The notes below the pieces were generated by a model. The model searched no databases. It was not told the origin of the DNA and was given only the letters and a program-made list of their open reading frames with translations. 64,000 nucleotides of DNA from Eurosta solidaginis. Lineage: Eukaryota; Arthropoda; Insecta; Diptera; Tephritidae. Positions 1 to 10,139 of this stretch are shown piece after piece. The stretch spans positions 79,073,675 to 79,137,674 of the forward strand of contig NC_090322.1 in assembly GCF_040869045.1 (NCBI RefSeq). Reading direction: 5' to 3'. Positions within the stretch are counted from its first letter, which is position 1. Each line of letters begins with the position of its first letter. The translations under genes and the position numbers were made by a program.

Positions 1-454
1 GATTTCTCGAGCTTGTTCGAAAAGAGATTTTTCGCAAGTCACGCCTTCTTCTGGAGCACAAGCGAAAATGTCCACAAAACCACAAGTAAAAAGCACCGAA
101 ATGTATAGAATGCTGCCAATGCAGCGACTTAATTGAAAGTCGAGAAGCTCGCAGGTATTACGAGTAGGTATTTCGAGATTCGAGAATATCGCGAGAAGCC
201 GTGTTCTCGATGTCTCGTTGAAAAAATAAAATATTGTGAACAAAATTATTTGTATAATAAATATGTTTTGAGATAAGTGTCATTGGAAAGCAATAAAATC
301 AAGTAAGAAGTCACAAGAAAAAAAAACCAAGTGTATAAATACTGTCCATACAGCGATTAAGTTTATGACTAGAAACTCGCGAGATTACGAGTTCTCGGGT
401 CTGGAAAATCTCGCTTGTGTTCGAGAAGAAATCGTAACCTCTAGTTACAATCCA
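1..454. other. Unclassified AT-rich flank with a diverged two-copy repeat
   Basis: No coding region is recognisable. Two stretches, roughly 85-215 and 305-430, resemble each other: both have a 'tgtata...gcagcga/acagcga' core followed by clusters of 'ctcgcgag/ctcgag' type words. This suggests an old direct duplication or part of a satellite or transposon end. Nothing identifies the family. Confidence 0.35.
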
Positions 455-779
455 TGTAACGTAGCGTTACAATAACATAACCCCCCTGTACTTCTTTTTT
501 CACTTATGCCTGAGCCCCCCTGTACTTCTTTCTATAGCATAGCCAACAACCAACAACTGATGGCAGGCGGCAACAATACAACCATCATATGCAACCAACA
601 GCTGATGGCAGGCCAATGGTATATTTCTCCAGCAAATCACCACGATAGTGGTGTTTTTCTCCAGCAGTTTGCGGCACAAACCGTATAAGAGGAGTGCATT
701 TGCATTCTGAAATTCAGTTCTCGCAGGTGAGCCAGCGGGTGTGGTTGTCTTTTTAAAGACACAATAACCACTCCGGCTA

Positions 780-1250
780 GCTAGCTGAGTGGAAGGGGCG
801 CTGTAATGGCGCGGGTCACCCACCACCAGGGATGGACGACGCGAGCGGTGTCTTCGGACTACTTTTCCCTCCGTCGCCCACCTTGGTGTTGAACGGGCCG
901 CCGCCTCAATAACCAAATAACCCCTCCCCGTCAGCTCGGGCTGAGCGGCAGGGGCGCCGTCATGGCGCGGTTCACCCTCCACCTAGGCTGAAGGACGCGA
1001 GTGATGTCTTCAGGCTACTTTTCCTACGTCGCCCACCTTGGTGTTGAGCAGCCCGCTGCCTCAATGACCAAATAACCCCTCCCCCTCAGCTCTAGTTTAG
1101 TAGGCTGGCCGGAGCTGTGGGACCACTCCCACTAGTTGCGAGTCACACCTTGCTGCACCAGGACGACGAGAGTAGTGTATTTGGGCTACTTTTCCCTCCG
1201 TGACCCGCCGCCCGAACGACCGCACGACCTCTCTCTACAGCTCTGGTTTC
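780..1250 (+). repeat. Three ~160-bp tandem repeat units inside the left GC-rich repeat
   Basis: Units begin near 782, 940 and 1100. The first two are very similar ('gctgag.ggnaggggcgc.gt.atggcgcgg', then 'ctacttttcc..cgtcgcccaccttggtgttga', then 'caaataacccctcccc'). The third is more diverged but keeps 'gggctacttttccctccgt'. The array is absent from the right copy at 53-54 kb and accounts for part of the length difference. Confidence 0.6.
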
Positions 1251-1639
1251 GGCCGTGAGCCGATGCGTGCGCACAAGAGGCCACCGCTGTGCCGTTAAGG
1301 TGCACTTCCCCTCCGCTCACGGGTCGGTGCACGGTGTCTGGGCTGGTACAACTCCGCCCCCTTACGCACCTTCTATCTAGCGTGCAAGTAGGGAGGCGGG
1401 GGTGTCCAGCGGTGAAACCAGCACTAACCCGAGTCCTCGCAGGTCACCGACCCCGCCGACTATCGATCCTACCACCGACTACCTATCAATCCGATACCGC
1501 CATCCGATCCCACCGAATAACCCGCCCTGAACGGGAAGCCGCTGTAGAGGTAAACTCCGCCACCGGCCTACTTCCCCTCTCACCACCGATGTCGTCACAT
1601 CGTCGCCCCTCTGGTGCCGCCGCTGCTTCCATCCCGTCG

Positions 1640-2020
1640 GTGCTACGTCGACCGTTGGCCGTTCGCCATACTACCGCCGTGCTGATCTCGCCATGCTGGT
1701 GTCGCCGCTGCTCTGGCCCGCCGCTGCTACGACGGCCGTTGGCCGTTCGCCATCCTACCGCCGTTCGCCCGCTGCTTCCGTTCCGTCGCTCCTACGACGA
1801 CCGTTGGCCGCCCACCATCCTACCGCCGTTAGGCCGCTGCTTCTGTCCTGCCGCTGCTACGCCGGTCGTTAGCCGTCCGTCATCCTACCGCCGTTCAGCC
1901 GCCGTGCTGATCCCGCCGCTGCTTCCATACCGCCGTACCAATCCGTCCGTTACCCTACCATCGTTCCTGCCGATACCCACCTGCTACGACGACCGTTACC
2001 TGCCGCTCCCCCTCACCATC
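1640..2020 (+). repeat. GC-rich minisatellite built on 'ctaccgccgtt / ctacgacgaccgttgg' words
   Basis: Imperfect repeats of about 30-60 bp combine 'ccgttggccgttcgcc', 'atcctaccgccgtt' and 'gctgcttcc'. The same words occur in reverse complement at about 53,440-53,880. The repeat keeps a frame open on either strand for more than 100 codons without any recognisable protein domain. Confidence 0.6.
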
Positions 2021-2170
2021 TTGGAATGGAAAGCTGCTGCCCTCCCAATACCTCCAGCCGTGTATGCATGTATTCGTAACACATAATTATTGTGTTTTTA
2101 TTCAGTAGGGGTTTGTGGGACCTGTACTCAACTCTGGATTGACTTAGCATTACCCCAGGCTTAGACAAAA

Positions 2171-2589
2171 GCCACCTCATATCCACGAAAGCCAAAAACC
2201 ATTCTTGAATTGTAAAATTTGTTACTCTCGAATTGAAATGGAGGTAGCGCAAATTAACGTAGTCTGTTCAACGTGACTATCATCAGGCGTAGCATCAAAT
2301 ACTTGGCTTTCCTGCGTTGATCTAATATAGTTTCCCTCATGTGTTTCGCACTTTATAAAGCGTTTTGACCCAGCTGCCAAATGAAATATTTATTCTTAAA
2401 TTTTAAGGAAAGGGGACTTTTCAAAATGTTTTTCACACTTCACTATAATATTAAAACGTAATGCAGATATTCGTTGCTTTTGAAATTTTGCTTAAAAATT
2501 GCACATGGAACAACTAAAGACTCTGCTGATTTAAAAATATGTCTTTGTACCTCTAAATCGCGGACCTCCTCAGAAACCCCGGGCCTGGG
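2171..2589. other. Intergenic stretch, no gene seen
   Basis: AT-rich sequence between the GC-rich repeat and the gypsy RT remnant. Both strands carry frequent stops. It may be a decayed part of the same gypsy family (G), but I cannot support a specific feature. Confidence 0.3.
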
Positions 2590-3881
2590 GGAATCCCCCT
2601 CCCTCTCGTCGGGCCTGGTTACAATATTTAATCTTCTAAAATCACCACATGGATGCCAATCATTTAACTCTTTTTTAGGTACAAGGTGAACTGGTGATGC
2701 TACTGAAGAATTTTAAGGCCGACAAATGCCTGTTTTAACTAAGAAATCAAACTCCGTTTTTGAAACTTTGTATTTTACCAGATCTAAGCGCCTGGGCTTA
2801 GAAAATGGAAGACTACCTTCTGTTACAAGTCGATGTACTGTTGTATGTTTAACTGGTTTATTATTTCATACTTTCAAATGAATAAGAATAATGAATAAGA
2901 ATATTGACAGTTGTCATTATATTATAATCTGGCTCTGCAATAAGGGACGGAAACTCTCTTAATAATTTTGTAAATTTATTCCAAACACAAATAATTTAGG
3001 TAATGGAATACCCCAAAAGTAGGATACTGTATTAACTGAGAGATTGGTTAATGGATCTACTAAACGCTTATGTTTAATATGGGAGCGTGTCATTATTATG
3101 TATTACAAAATTCTGGGTGACAAAATTCTGTAAATTGCAAAAAAATTCTGCTTGAACAAAATTCCGCTTTTTTCAAATTCTGCTTTTAAAATTCTGCTTT
3201 ATAAAATTCTACTTTTTCAAAATTCTGCATGTTTAATTCTGGAAGTCAAAATTCCGGAATCATGGCATGGCGTAGCCGGTGTTGGATCGGCTAAGGGTTA
3301 TTTTTTTAAAGTGCGGCCGAAGGCCGCCTACGCAGAAGGACATCACACACACCCGGACTTGGCATGGCGTAGCCCAGGGTTATTTTTTATAAGCGCGGCC
3401 GATGACCGCCTATGCAGAAAGGTGTTCTACGCAAAATTACTATGCATGGCGCACTTTTTCAAAATAATTACATGACTTCTTTAACATTGTTAACATTATA
3501 TTTTAATACAGAATTTTGTAATACAGAATTTTGAAAGCAGAATTTTAGAAAGCAGAATTTTAAAAAAGCAGAATTTTGTTTTTAGAATTTTGTACATACA
3601 GAATTTCAACACCAACCCGTTTAATATCTATAAGGAGACCATATTTACAAAGAAAATTAGCACCACTTATTGGTTTGGCTATATCCGCAATCAAAAAAGG
3701 GAAATCCATGTCTTAAACCTAAATTTACGTTTAAAAGCCTTTTCCCGTAAGTGGCAATTGTTGAGCCATTAGCTGCAGTGAGAATTATATCTGATCGTTT
3801 CGTATGAGGAAATTTAGACGCGGGTAATACCGAAATTTCTGCTCCACTATCAATCAAAAAATTTTGTTTGTTTTCTAATTT
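2590..3881 (-). pseudogene. Gypsy family G protease-RT remnant (interrupted)
   Basis: Read on the minus strand, 3881-3657 encodes an aspartic protease with the motif NFLIDSGAEISVLP, and 3627-3619 plus 3080-2600 continues toward the RT. The latter part includes 'LVDPLTNLSVNT', the linker 'KPVKHTTVHRLVTEG' and the RT start 'VHLVPKKELNDWHPCGDFRR'. This order (protease, linker, RT fingers) is that of a Ty3/gypsy Pol. The frame is broken by stops near 2940-2960 and 2730, and by a foldback insertion at 3081-3618. RT sequence stops abruptly near 2600, so the palm with the catalytic YxDD is absent. The matching Gag may be the fragment at 52,593-53,069, with the rest displaced by later insertions. The clade (CsRn1/Mag-like) is inferred from the sequence style only. 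Confidence 0.72.
3081..3618. mobile_element. Foldback-type element with 9-bp target duplication
   Basis: A 538-bp insertion is flanked by GTTTAATAT at 3072-3080 and 3619-3627. Removing it rejoins the G pol reading, which is strong evidence for the boundaries. The ends are imperfect inverted repeats (GGGAGCGTGTC at left, the complement of GGGTTGGTGTT at right). The arms carry iterated 'caaaattctg' words on the left (about 3107-3260) and 'cagaattttg' on the right (about 3508-3605), so the element can fold back on itself. The centre holds two copies of a GC-rich 'gcggccgaaggccgcctacgcagaa' type block. It has no coding capacity. Foldback and Mutator-like elements make 9-bp duplications, so the superfamily is uncertain. 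Confidence 0.8.
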
Positions 3882-4122
3882 TACAGATGCACGTATATAG
3901 CTTCTCATATGCGTGTATTTGTGAGCGACACTTCAACAATTACAATTGCATACTTTAGGGAGCATCTCTTCTCTGCCGCGTGTACGTACATATGTGTAGA
4001 CATATGTTTTATTCGTTTATGTAGATATAAGTGACTGTCTGCTTTATTGTTGTTGCGACTTCATTTACTTAGCATAAGACTAGGGATGTGAGTATCACTT
4101 AGTGTCACTCATATTAGTCACA
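3882..4122 (-). repeat. Truncated 3' LTR of gypsy A
   Basis: Only about 241 of roughly 575 bases of the LTR are present, ending with the TGTGAC-type terminus (coding sense) at 4122. The outer part is missing and the LTR abuts the G protease remnant at 3881/3882. The expected left target-site duplication is therefore lost. Confidence 0.85.
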
Positions 4123-5150
4123 CTGCCCTCCACCTAAGTCTGATCGTCCCGGTCAGACAAATCTCTCGATCTAAACGCTGCCAGCCTTTCCAATTAATTG
4201 CTTTATCGTACCTCGCTTTCATCTTGTCACTCATAATTTTTGATCGTTTCATTACAAGATCGTGTATCTCTCTCAGCTCTTCTTCCAAGACACCAGTTGA
4301 TTTCTTGATATTTCCCTCCGCTTCGACATCTATCCCAAACTTCAAATCAGCTGGCAGTCGAAGGTCATTGCCAAAAATTACCTTTTCGGGAGTTTGGCCC
4401 GTTGTCTCACGCACTGCTGATCGGTAAGCCATCAGGAATAATGATATATGTGTATCCCACTCCTTATGGTACTTGTCTACTACCTTCCTTAAATGCTCCT
4501 CCAATGTTCTATTCAATCGTTCCACCATACCATCGGACTGAGGATGCAATGCAGTTGTACGTGTTTTTCGAATTCCCAATGATTGACACATTTCCCGGAA
4601 CACAGCTGATTCGAAATTCCTGCCTTTGTCAGAATGTAACTCCATTGGTACACCATACCTTGCAACCCAATTGTTTATAAACACTTCTGCTACTGTTCCC
4701 GCTTCTTGATATGGGATTGGTAATACTTCTGGCCATTTGCTGAAGTAATCCATAACCACCAGTACATATTTGTTTCCGCAGTTGCTAGTAGGAAATGGAC
4801 CTGCAACATCAATGGCGATCCTTTCAAATGGCGCACCTGAGTTACATTGCTTCATTTGGCCATGACTTCGGGTTTTGGGCCCTTTCGCTCTGCTGCAAAC
4901 CTCGCAGTTCGCAATCCACTCAGTGACCGACTGACGGCAACCAACCTAATAGAATCTCTGTTTAATCTTCTCGAGCGTCTTCGTGATTCCAAGATGATCT
5001 CCGCTTGGACCATTATGCAGCTCGCTGAGCACGTCAGGAATCCTCTTTCTGGGAACAACTATCAGTTTCCTCTTGCATTGACCATCCTCACTCTCCCATA
5101 CTCGATGCAAGCAACCGGATATCAATTCTAAAATGTCCCACTGTGCCCAA
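4123..5150 (-). pseudogene. Gypsy A integrase, broken
   Basis: The integrase core is readable on the minus strand: 'IAIDVAGPFPTS' and 'YVLVVMDYFSKWPEV' hold the first catalytic Asp, 'MELHSDKGRNFES' the second, and 'HPQSDGMVERLNRTLEEH' the Glu region. The Zn-binding N-terminus starts upstream ('SELHNGPSGDHLGITKTLEKIKQ'). A frame change separates the N-terminal part from the core near 4855-4946. Compared with copies B and C, A keeps a 15-residue segment (EAGTVAEVFINNW region) that B and C lack. A instead has a ~190-bp deletion near 4190, which removes most of the C-terminal domain and creates an aberrant tail. Confidence 0.82.
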
Positions 5151-6924
5151 TATGACTTCGCAATGGGACTCTCTGCTGACATCTCCTCTCTATTTGGTTT
5201 TTCGTTTCGTTCGAGCCCTTGCATAACATGTGACGGATCTGTATCTTCTAGCTGACACTTCCTTAGTCGTTCCTTGTCCCATTCATCCGCACACGTTATA
5301 GTCATTAGCCGAACATCTATAATGTCTTCTTTAGCCTCGGCATTTGAACAGCGCTTGCATTCCAAACTACATGGTCTTCGTGACATTGCATCGGCATTCC
5401 CATGGGTACTACCTTTCCGATGCTCAATGGAAAAGTCATAGCTTTGTAGCCGCTCGATCCACCGTGCCAATTGTCCTTCTGGATTACGGAACTGCAGAAG
5501 CCATTTCAACGCTGCGTGATCTGTCCTGACGCGGAATCGCTGGCCGTAGAGATATTTGTGAGAATGTTTAATGCACTCGACCAATGCCAACAGCTCTCTC
5601 CGTGTAACGCAATAGTTCCTCTCTGGTTTTCCAATCGAACGGCTGTAGTATGCAACTACCTTCTCCTGTCCATCGACCAGTTGTGATAAAACGCCTCCTA
5701 TAGCATATCCACTCGCATCTGTATCTAGAATAAAGGTTGCTCCTGGAATCGGATATGCCAACATTGGGGCAGTGCACAAACGCTCTTTCAATGTTTGGAA
5801 AGTCACTTCTTGCTCCTTCTTCCATTCAAAAGCTTTATTTTTTCTTGTTAGCTCGTGGAGACTATGGGCTACGCTGGTACAAATCGACTGTAATATGTGC
5901 ACAGCCCAAGAAAACTTCTTAATTCATGCAAGTTCTGTGGTCTTGGCCAATCCTTTACTGCCTCTATCTTTTCATTTGCTGTACGGATACCTTCTGTCGT
6001 TACTTTGTGACCCAAATAATTTACTTCCTTTTTAAACAGCGCACACTTTTTGGGACTTAGCTTCAGACCAGCGCCAGCTATTCTCTGGACAACTTCCTCC
6101 AAGTTTTTAAGATGTTCATTGAAGTTCTTGTCCAATACGATGATGTCGTCGAGGTATACCAAGAATGTGGTCCTTTCAATACCTGGTCCATGAGTCTCTC
6201 AAAAGTAGCTGGTGCATTACAAAGTCCGAAAAGGCATTACTGTAAATTGCCAAAGACCATCTCCGACGCTGAAGGCTGTTTTTTCTTTGTCTTCCACCTT
6301 CACCTCCACTTGCCAGTAACCACTTTTCAAGTCCAATGTGGAAAACCATTTCGTACCAGAAAGCGAGTCCAGAGTGTCGTAAATTCTTGGCAATGGGTAG
6401 CTATCCTTTTTCGTGACGTCGTTCAACTTACGGTAGTCCACTCAAAACCTCATTTTCCTATCCTTTTTCTTCACAAGTACCACAGGGGAGCTCCATGGAC
6501 TAGCTGATGGTTCGATGACGCCGCTGTCGCTCATTTCTTGTACGATTTGACACACAACTTCCCGCTTTGCCAGTGGAACACTACGAGGAGCTTGACGTAT
6601 CGGCCTCGCGTCTCCAGTGTCAATTTGATGTTTCACAACATTGGTACGGCCTGGTTTGGAACCATCCTGGTCAAATATGTTTGCGTACTTTAAGAGAAAT
6701 TGTTTTGCCTTACTCTGATAGGCTTCCTCTAGCCCCTGCGTCTATGCCGTGATGTCATTTGAGAGATCAGTATTACTAGATGAAACGTGTTCCTGGAGCT
6801 GTTCACAGTTAATAGCTACTTCAGCCTCTTGGCATCTTCCCAAAATAGCTCCTTTGGTTAAATTGAATGGTGACTTGAACTCATTGAGTACTCTTACCGG
6901 AATACGTTCATCTTGTTTTGTCAT
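5151..6924 (-). pseudogene. Gypsy A reverse transcriptase and RNase H, several frameshifts
   Basis: In coding order: 'MTKQDERIPVRVLNEF' linker, RT fingers 'DSGVIEPSASPWSSPVVLV', 'DYRKLNDVTKKDSYPLP', 'STLDLKSGYWQVEV', and the catalytic 'YLDDIIVLDKNF'. RNase H follows with 'ILDTDASGYAIGGVLSQ', 'RTDHAALKWLL' and 'HGNADAMSRRPC'. The RT is split over at least four frames, with breaks near 6440, 6210 and 5880, so it cannot be made as one protein. Unlike B and C, it keeps the RNase H Asp in NADAMSR. Confidence 0.85.
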
Positions 6925-7486
6925 AGCCAGGGTTTTTCCTACAAGTATGTTCAGTGCTGATTTGTTTGCTGCTTCGACAACTCACAATTTGTTTGTCCCA
7001 CAATCTCCATCAACCTTTGCCCAGATGACTGCTTCGGATTTTGGTGGTATTTGCTTACTCTCTTCTACCAGCACTCGTTTACTGCTGTAGCCTCTCTCGT
7101 AGCCGAAATTAAGTGGCACATCCATTTTCTTATATCGCATCGTCTTGCTTTGCATATCGATCTTGATGCCTTGGTTGATTAAGAAGTCCACTCCAATTAT
7201 GATTTCATCAACACTATTTGCCACTATAAAATTGTGCAGTACCGTGACGTTCCCAATTGCTACTTCACATTATACTTCTCCAATTACCTGGGTGTCCTCT
7301 CCCGTGGCTGTACGTAATCTTGCTCCAAGCAATGGTCTTATCTTTTTGTTGACTAAATCCGCTCGAATGATGGAATGAGATGCACCCGTATCTACATTCA
7401 GTAAACGTTCCTTTCCATCCACATATCCCCCAACAGTAAGATTGCTCGATCTTCTTCCAATCTGCGAAATAGAGATTATGGGGCAT
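6925..7486 (-). pseudogene. Gypsy A protease region, frameshifted
   Basis: Corresponds to the 187-residue protease frame of B and C but is split at about 7224-7265 by a short indel. Recognisable parts include 'MPHNLYFADWKKIEQSYC', 'DEIIIGVDFLINQGIKIDMQ' (the LLG-like flap/GxDF region of gypsy proteases), and 'IPPKSEAVIWAKVDGDCG'. The junction to RT ('VGKTLAMTKQDE') is still in frame here, whereas B and C share a 1-bp loss at this point. Confidence 0.75.
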
Positions 7487-7563
7487 TCAATTTTGGGAGC
7501 CAGCTGTCGCCCCTTGCGGCTGACTCGATTTAGTTTAACGATTGAGTGGTCTTGGAGATTTGC

Positions 7564-8787
7564 TCATCCCTTCTGCTCTGCGTTTACGACCACCCACATT
7601 GTTGGAACTGTTAGGGTTGGTATTGCAATAACGCGCAATATGCCCTGGCTTTCCACACTTAAAGCATTTGACTGCTTACTCAAAAGTGAGGTTGTTCCCT
7701 GAGTCAGTGCATGCGATACCGTTTCAGCAAATGTTAGTTTTGGATTCGCATATGTAGCCCGCTTCGTTTCCACATCTCGTATACCATTTATGAAACTCTG
7801 GATTTTTACCCTTTCAGTGTATTCAACGGGTGCGTCCGCATTTGCAAGATGAGCCAATCTTTCAATATCTGAAGCAAACTCCTGCGATGTCTCATTTGCT
7901 TTTTGGTAGCGGTTTTGCAACTCAATTTGGAATATCTGTTTTCTATGCTCGCTTCCACAACGTCGTTCTACAGCAGCCATCAATGCTTCATAGTTGTTCC
8001 GCTCTCCTTCGGGAATCGTCTGTAGGACTTCGACTGCTGGCCCCTTCAATGCCGCGAACAGTGCAGCAACTTTATCTTCCGCATTCCAGTTGTTCACTGC
8101 TGCGGTCTTCTCAAACTGTAGCTTGAAGCCCTGGAAAGGAACATAACCGTCAAAGGATGGTGTTTTACCTTTGGATTACTCGTTGAAACTGCTGGACGAT
8201 TTAGTTGCAACTCCTGTATACGATCTTTTAAAGCATCCATTTCGGCCTCCATTTTATCTTGTCGTTCACTAAAAGCCTCCAGTTGCGATGAGACTTTTGT
8301 TTCCTGTGCCTCCAGCTTCGTTGAGATACGCTCTTCCTGTGCTTCGAGTTGTAATGTTATGCGTGCCTCTTGCTCTTTTAATTGTTCTGCAATTTGTGAC
8401 GCCATATGTGTTTTCTGTTCATCCAATTGTGCTTCAATCTTCGCTGTTATACGTTTCTCCTGCGATTCCAGCTGATGACATTTGTGACGACATTTCTGAC
8501 ATTTGCGACGACATTGATGTTACTGTCGATGTTTGTGCAGATATTGCAGCCAATATCATGTTCAAGTCTGTACCGGTAACTGTCTGCGATGTTTCGTTTT
8601 TCTCTTCAATTTTTATTGTCTCCTCGCCATCAAGATGAAAGACATACTCTTCCACGTTAATTCCCTCTAATTCCATTGCCTCTCGTAGTCGTGCCTGAAG
8701 TTCGAGTTTATTGCCGGTTGTATTCAATCCACGGCTGTCCAACTCCTTCTTCAGTTGCTGGATCTTCAATTCACTGAACTTTGCCAT
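7564..8787 (-). pseudogene. Gypsy A Gag with SAP-like N-terminus and coiled coil, knuckle deleted
   Basis: In coding order: residues 1-45 'MAKFSELKIQQLKKELDSRG' and following 'NKLELQARLREAMELEG' match the SAP helix-extension-helix pattern. Next comes a Gln/Glu-rich coiled coil repeating 'KLEAQE' units (8426-8094). The capsid-like part follows ('WNAEDKVAALFAALKGPAVE', 'RKQIFQIELQNRYQKANETS'). A ~97-bp deletion relative to C removes the segment ahead of and including the start of the CCHC knuckle and shifts the frame. Further frame breaks separate the three parts. Copy B has the same deletion. Confidence 0.82.
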
Positions 8788-8838
8788 GTCCTTGCTGTCC
8801 TCTGGAATTTATTCAACAATTCCTCTTCTGACACCAAT

Positions 8839-9421
8839 CGTAACGAATTTACTGGCAAATCCTCTTATTTGAAATCTTCTGCTAACGTTCGTATCGCTAA
8901 ACTGTTGAATAAATAACTCCAATATTGAATAATGGAAAAATGGCCTTTATTAAAGTCCTTCACAATAACACTTATACTTTGCAACTAGCTTGCTTAATAA
9001 ACAAACTGACTGATAGATTAAATGAAACTCTACTATTGCCCGACAGATTGCGTGCTTAATCAAAAACTGATTATAGCGCTTCTACCGCTGGTGATTTTAT
9101 ACTCTGTGATTTCCTCGTGGCATCTTCTAGGCGCTTCCAGAATTTACTTGGTTGCCGTCATATAACTATAACTATAGATGCACGTATATAGCTTCTCATA
9201 TGCGTGTATTTGTGAGCGACACTTCAACAATTACAATTACATACTTTTGGGAGAATCTCTTCTCTGCTGCTGCGTGTACGTACATACATATGTGTAGACA
9301 TAATGTTTTATTCGTTTATGTAGATACAAGTGACTGTCTGCTTTATTGTTGTTGTGACTTCATTTACTTAGCATCAGACTAGGGATGTGAGTATCACTTA
9401 GTGTCACTCATATTCGTCACA
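8839..9421 (-). repeat. 5' LTR of gypsy A
   Basis: A 583-bp LTR with terminal CG instead of TG at 8839 (plus sense 'CGTAACGAATTT'), ending '..TTCGTCACA' at 9421. It is nearly identical to 14,859-15,441 (offset 6020) and less similar to the neighbouring LTR at 9426. ATAT (9422-9425) separates the two LTRs. Confidence 0.92.
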
Positions 9422-9425
9422 ATAT

Positions 9426-9997
9426 TGTAACGAATTTACTTGCAAATCCTCTTATTTGCCCTTTTGCTAAGTTCGTATCACTAAACGGTTGAATAAATAA
9501 CTCCAATATTGAATAATGGAAAAATGGCCTTTATTAAAGTACTTCACAATAACACTTATACTTTGCAACTAGCTGGCTTAATAACCAAACTGATTGATAG
9601 CTCAAATTAAACTCTACTATTGCCCGACAGATTGCGTTCTTAATCAAAAACTGATTATAGCGCCTCTACCGCTGGTGCTTTTATACTCTTTGATTTCCTC
9701 GTGGCTTCTTCTAGGCGCTTCCAGAATTTACTTAGTTGCCGCCATATAATTATAACTACAGATACACGTATATAGCTTCTCATATGCGTGTATTTGTGTG
9801 CGACACTTCAACAATTACAATTGCATACTTTTGGGAGCATCTCTCTCTGCTGCGTGTACGTACATATGTGTAGACATAATGTTTTATTCGTTTATGTAGA
9901 TACAAGTGACTGTCTGCTTTATTGTTGTTGTGACTTCATTTAGTTAGCATCAGACTAGGGATGTGAGTATCACCTAGTGTCACTCATATTCGTCACA
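9426..9997 (-). repeat. 3' LTR of gypsy B (C type)
   Basis: A 572-bp LTR, TGTAACGAATTTACTTGC at the left edge and TTCGTCACA at 9997, followed (plus sense) by 'ctgccctccacct', the complement of the polypurine tract. It is nearly identical to 15,446-16,017. Confidence 0.93.
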
Positions 9998-10139
9998 CTG
10001 CCCTCCACCTAAGTCTGATCGTCCCGATCAGACAAATCTCTCGATCTAAACGCTGCCAGCCTTTCCAAATGAACCACCTTCATTTTGGTTTGTGGTTTGC
10101 CAATGGTTTGTATGCGGTACAGTACATCGTTGATCCGTT

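Larger units (their letters stand above)
455..2170 (+). repeat. GC-rich LTR-like repeat, left copy (plus orientation)
   Basis: The block starts with TGTAACGTAGCGTTACAAT and ends near 'ccacctcat' at about 2170. Its beginning, its GC-rich minisatellite and its last ~70 bases (the 'tttgtgggacctgtactc' stretch followed by 'ggattgactt') reappear in inverted orientation at 53,251-54,035. The TG start and the position of the other copy next to a gypsy Gag suggest an LTR of gypsy family G. This copy is about twice as long as the right copy because of internal repeats. The long open frame at 1289-2086 is low-complexity Arg/Pro/Ser coding produced by the minisatellite and is not treated as a gene. Calling it an LTR is inference; it could instead be a terminal inverted repeat of an unknown element. 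Confidence 0.55.
3882..9421 (-). mobile_element. Gypsy element A (SAP-Gag family), decayed, 3' LTR truncated
   Basis: A Ty3/gypsy element on the minus strand with order LTR (right, 8839-9421), gag, protease, RT, RNase H, integrase, LTR (left, truncated, 3882-4122). The polypurine tract 'ggtggagggcag' lies directly before the left LTR in coding sense. The right LTR is followed by ATAT, the target duplication seen around all three copies. Just inside the right LTR a 'TGGTGTCAGAAG' stretch could be the primer-binding site. The pol region is the most decayed of the three copies. Its gag half (about 7.48-8.84 kb) is nearly identical to that of copy B. Confidence 0.9.

Noticed and set aside
1289..2086. 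265-codon plus-strand open frame
   Set aside because: Low-complexity Arg/Pro/Ser text generated by the GC minisatellite; the same repeat gives long frames on the opposite strand at 53.6-53.9 kb; no domain.
8839..9997. Tandem direct repeats as a possible satellite or CRISPR-like array
   Set aside because: They are two adjacent LTRs of neighbouring gypsy copies with TG..CA ends and ATAT between; no short repeat-spacer structure anywhere in the window.
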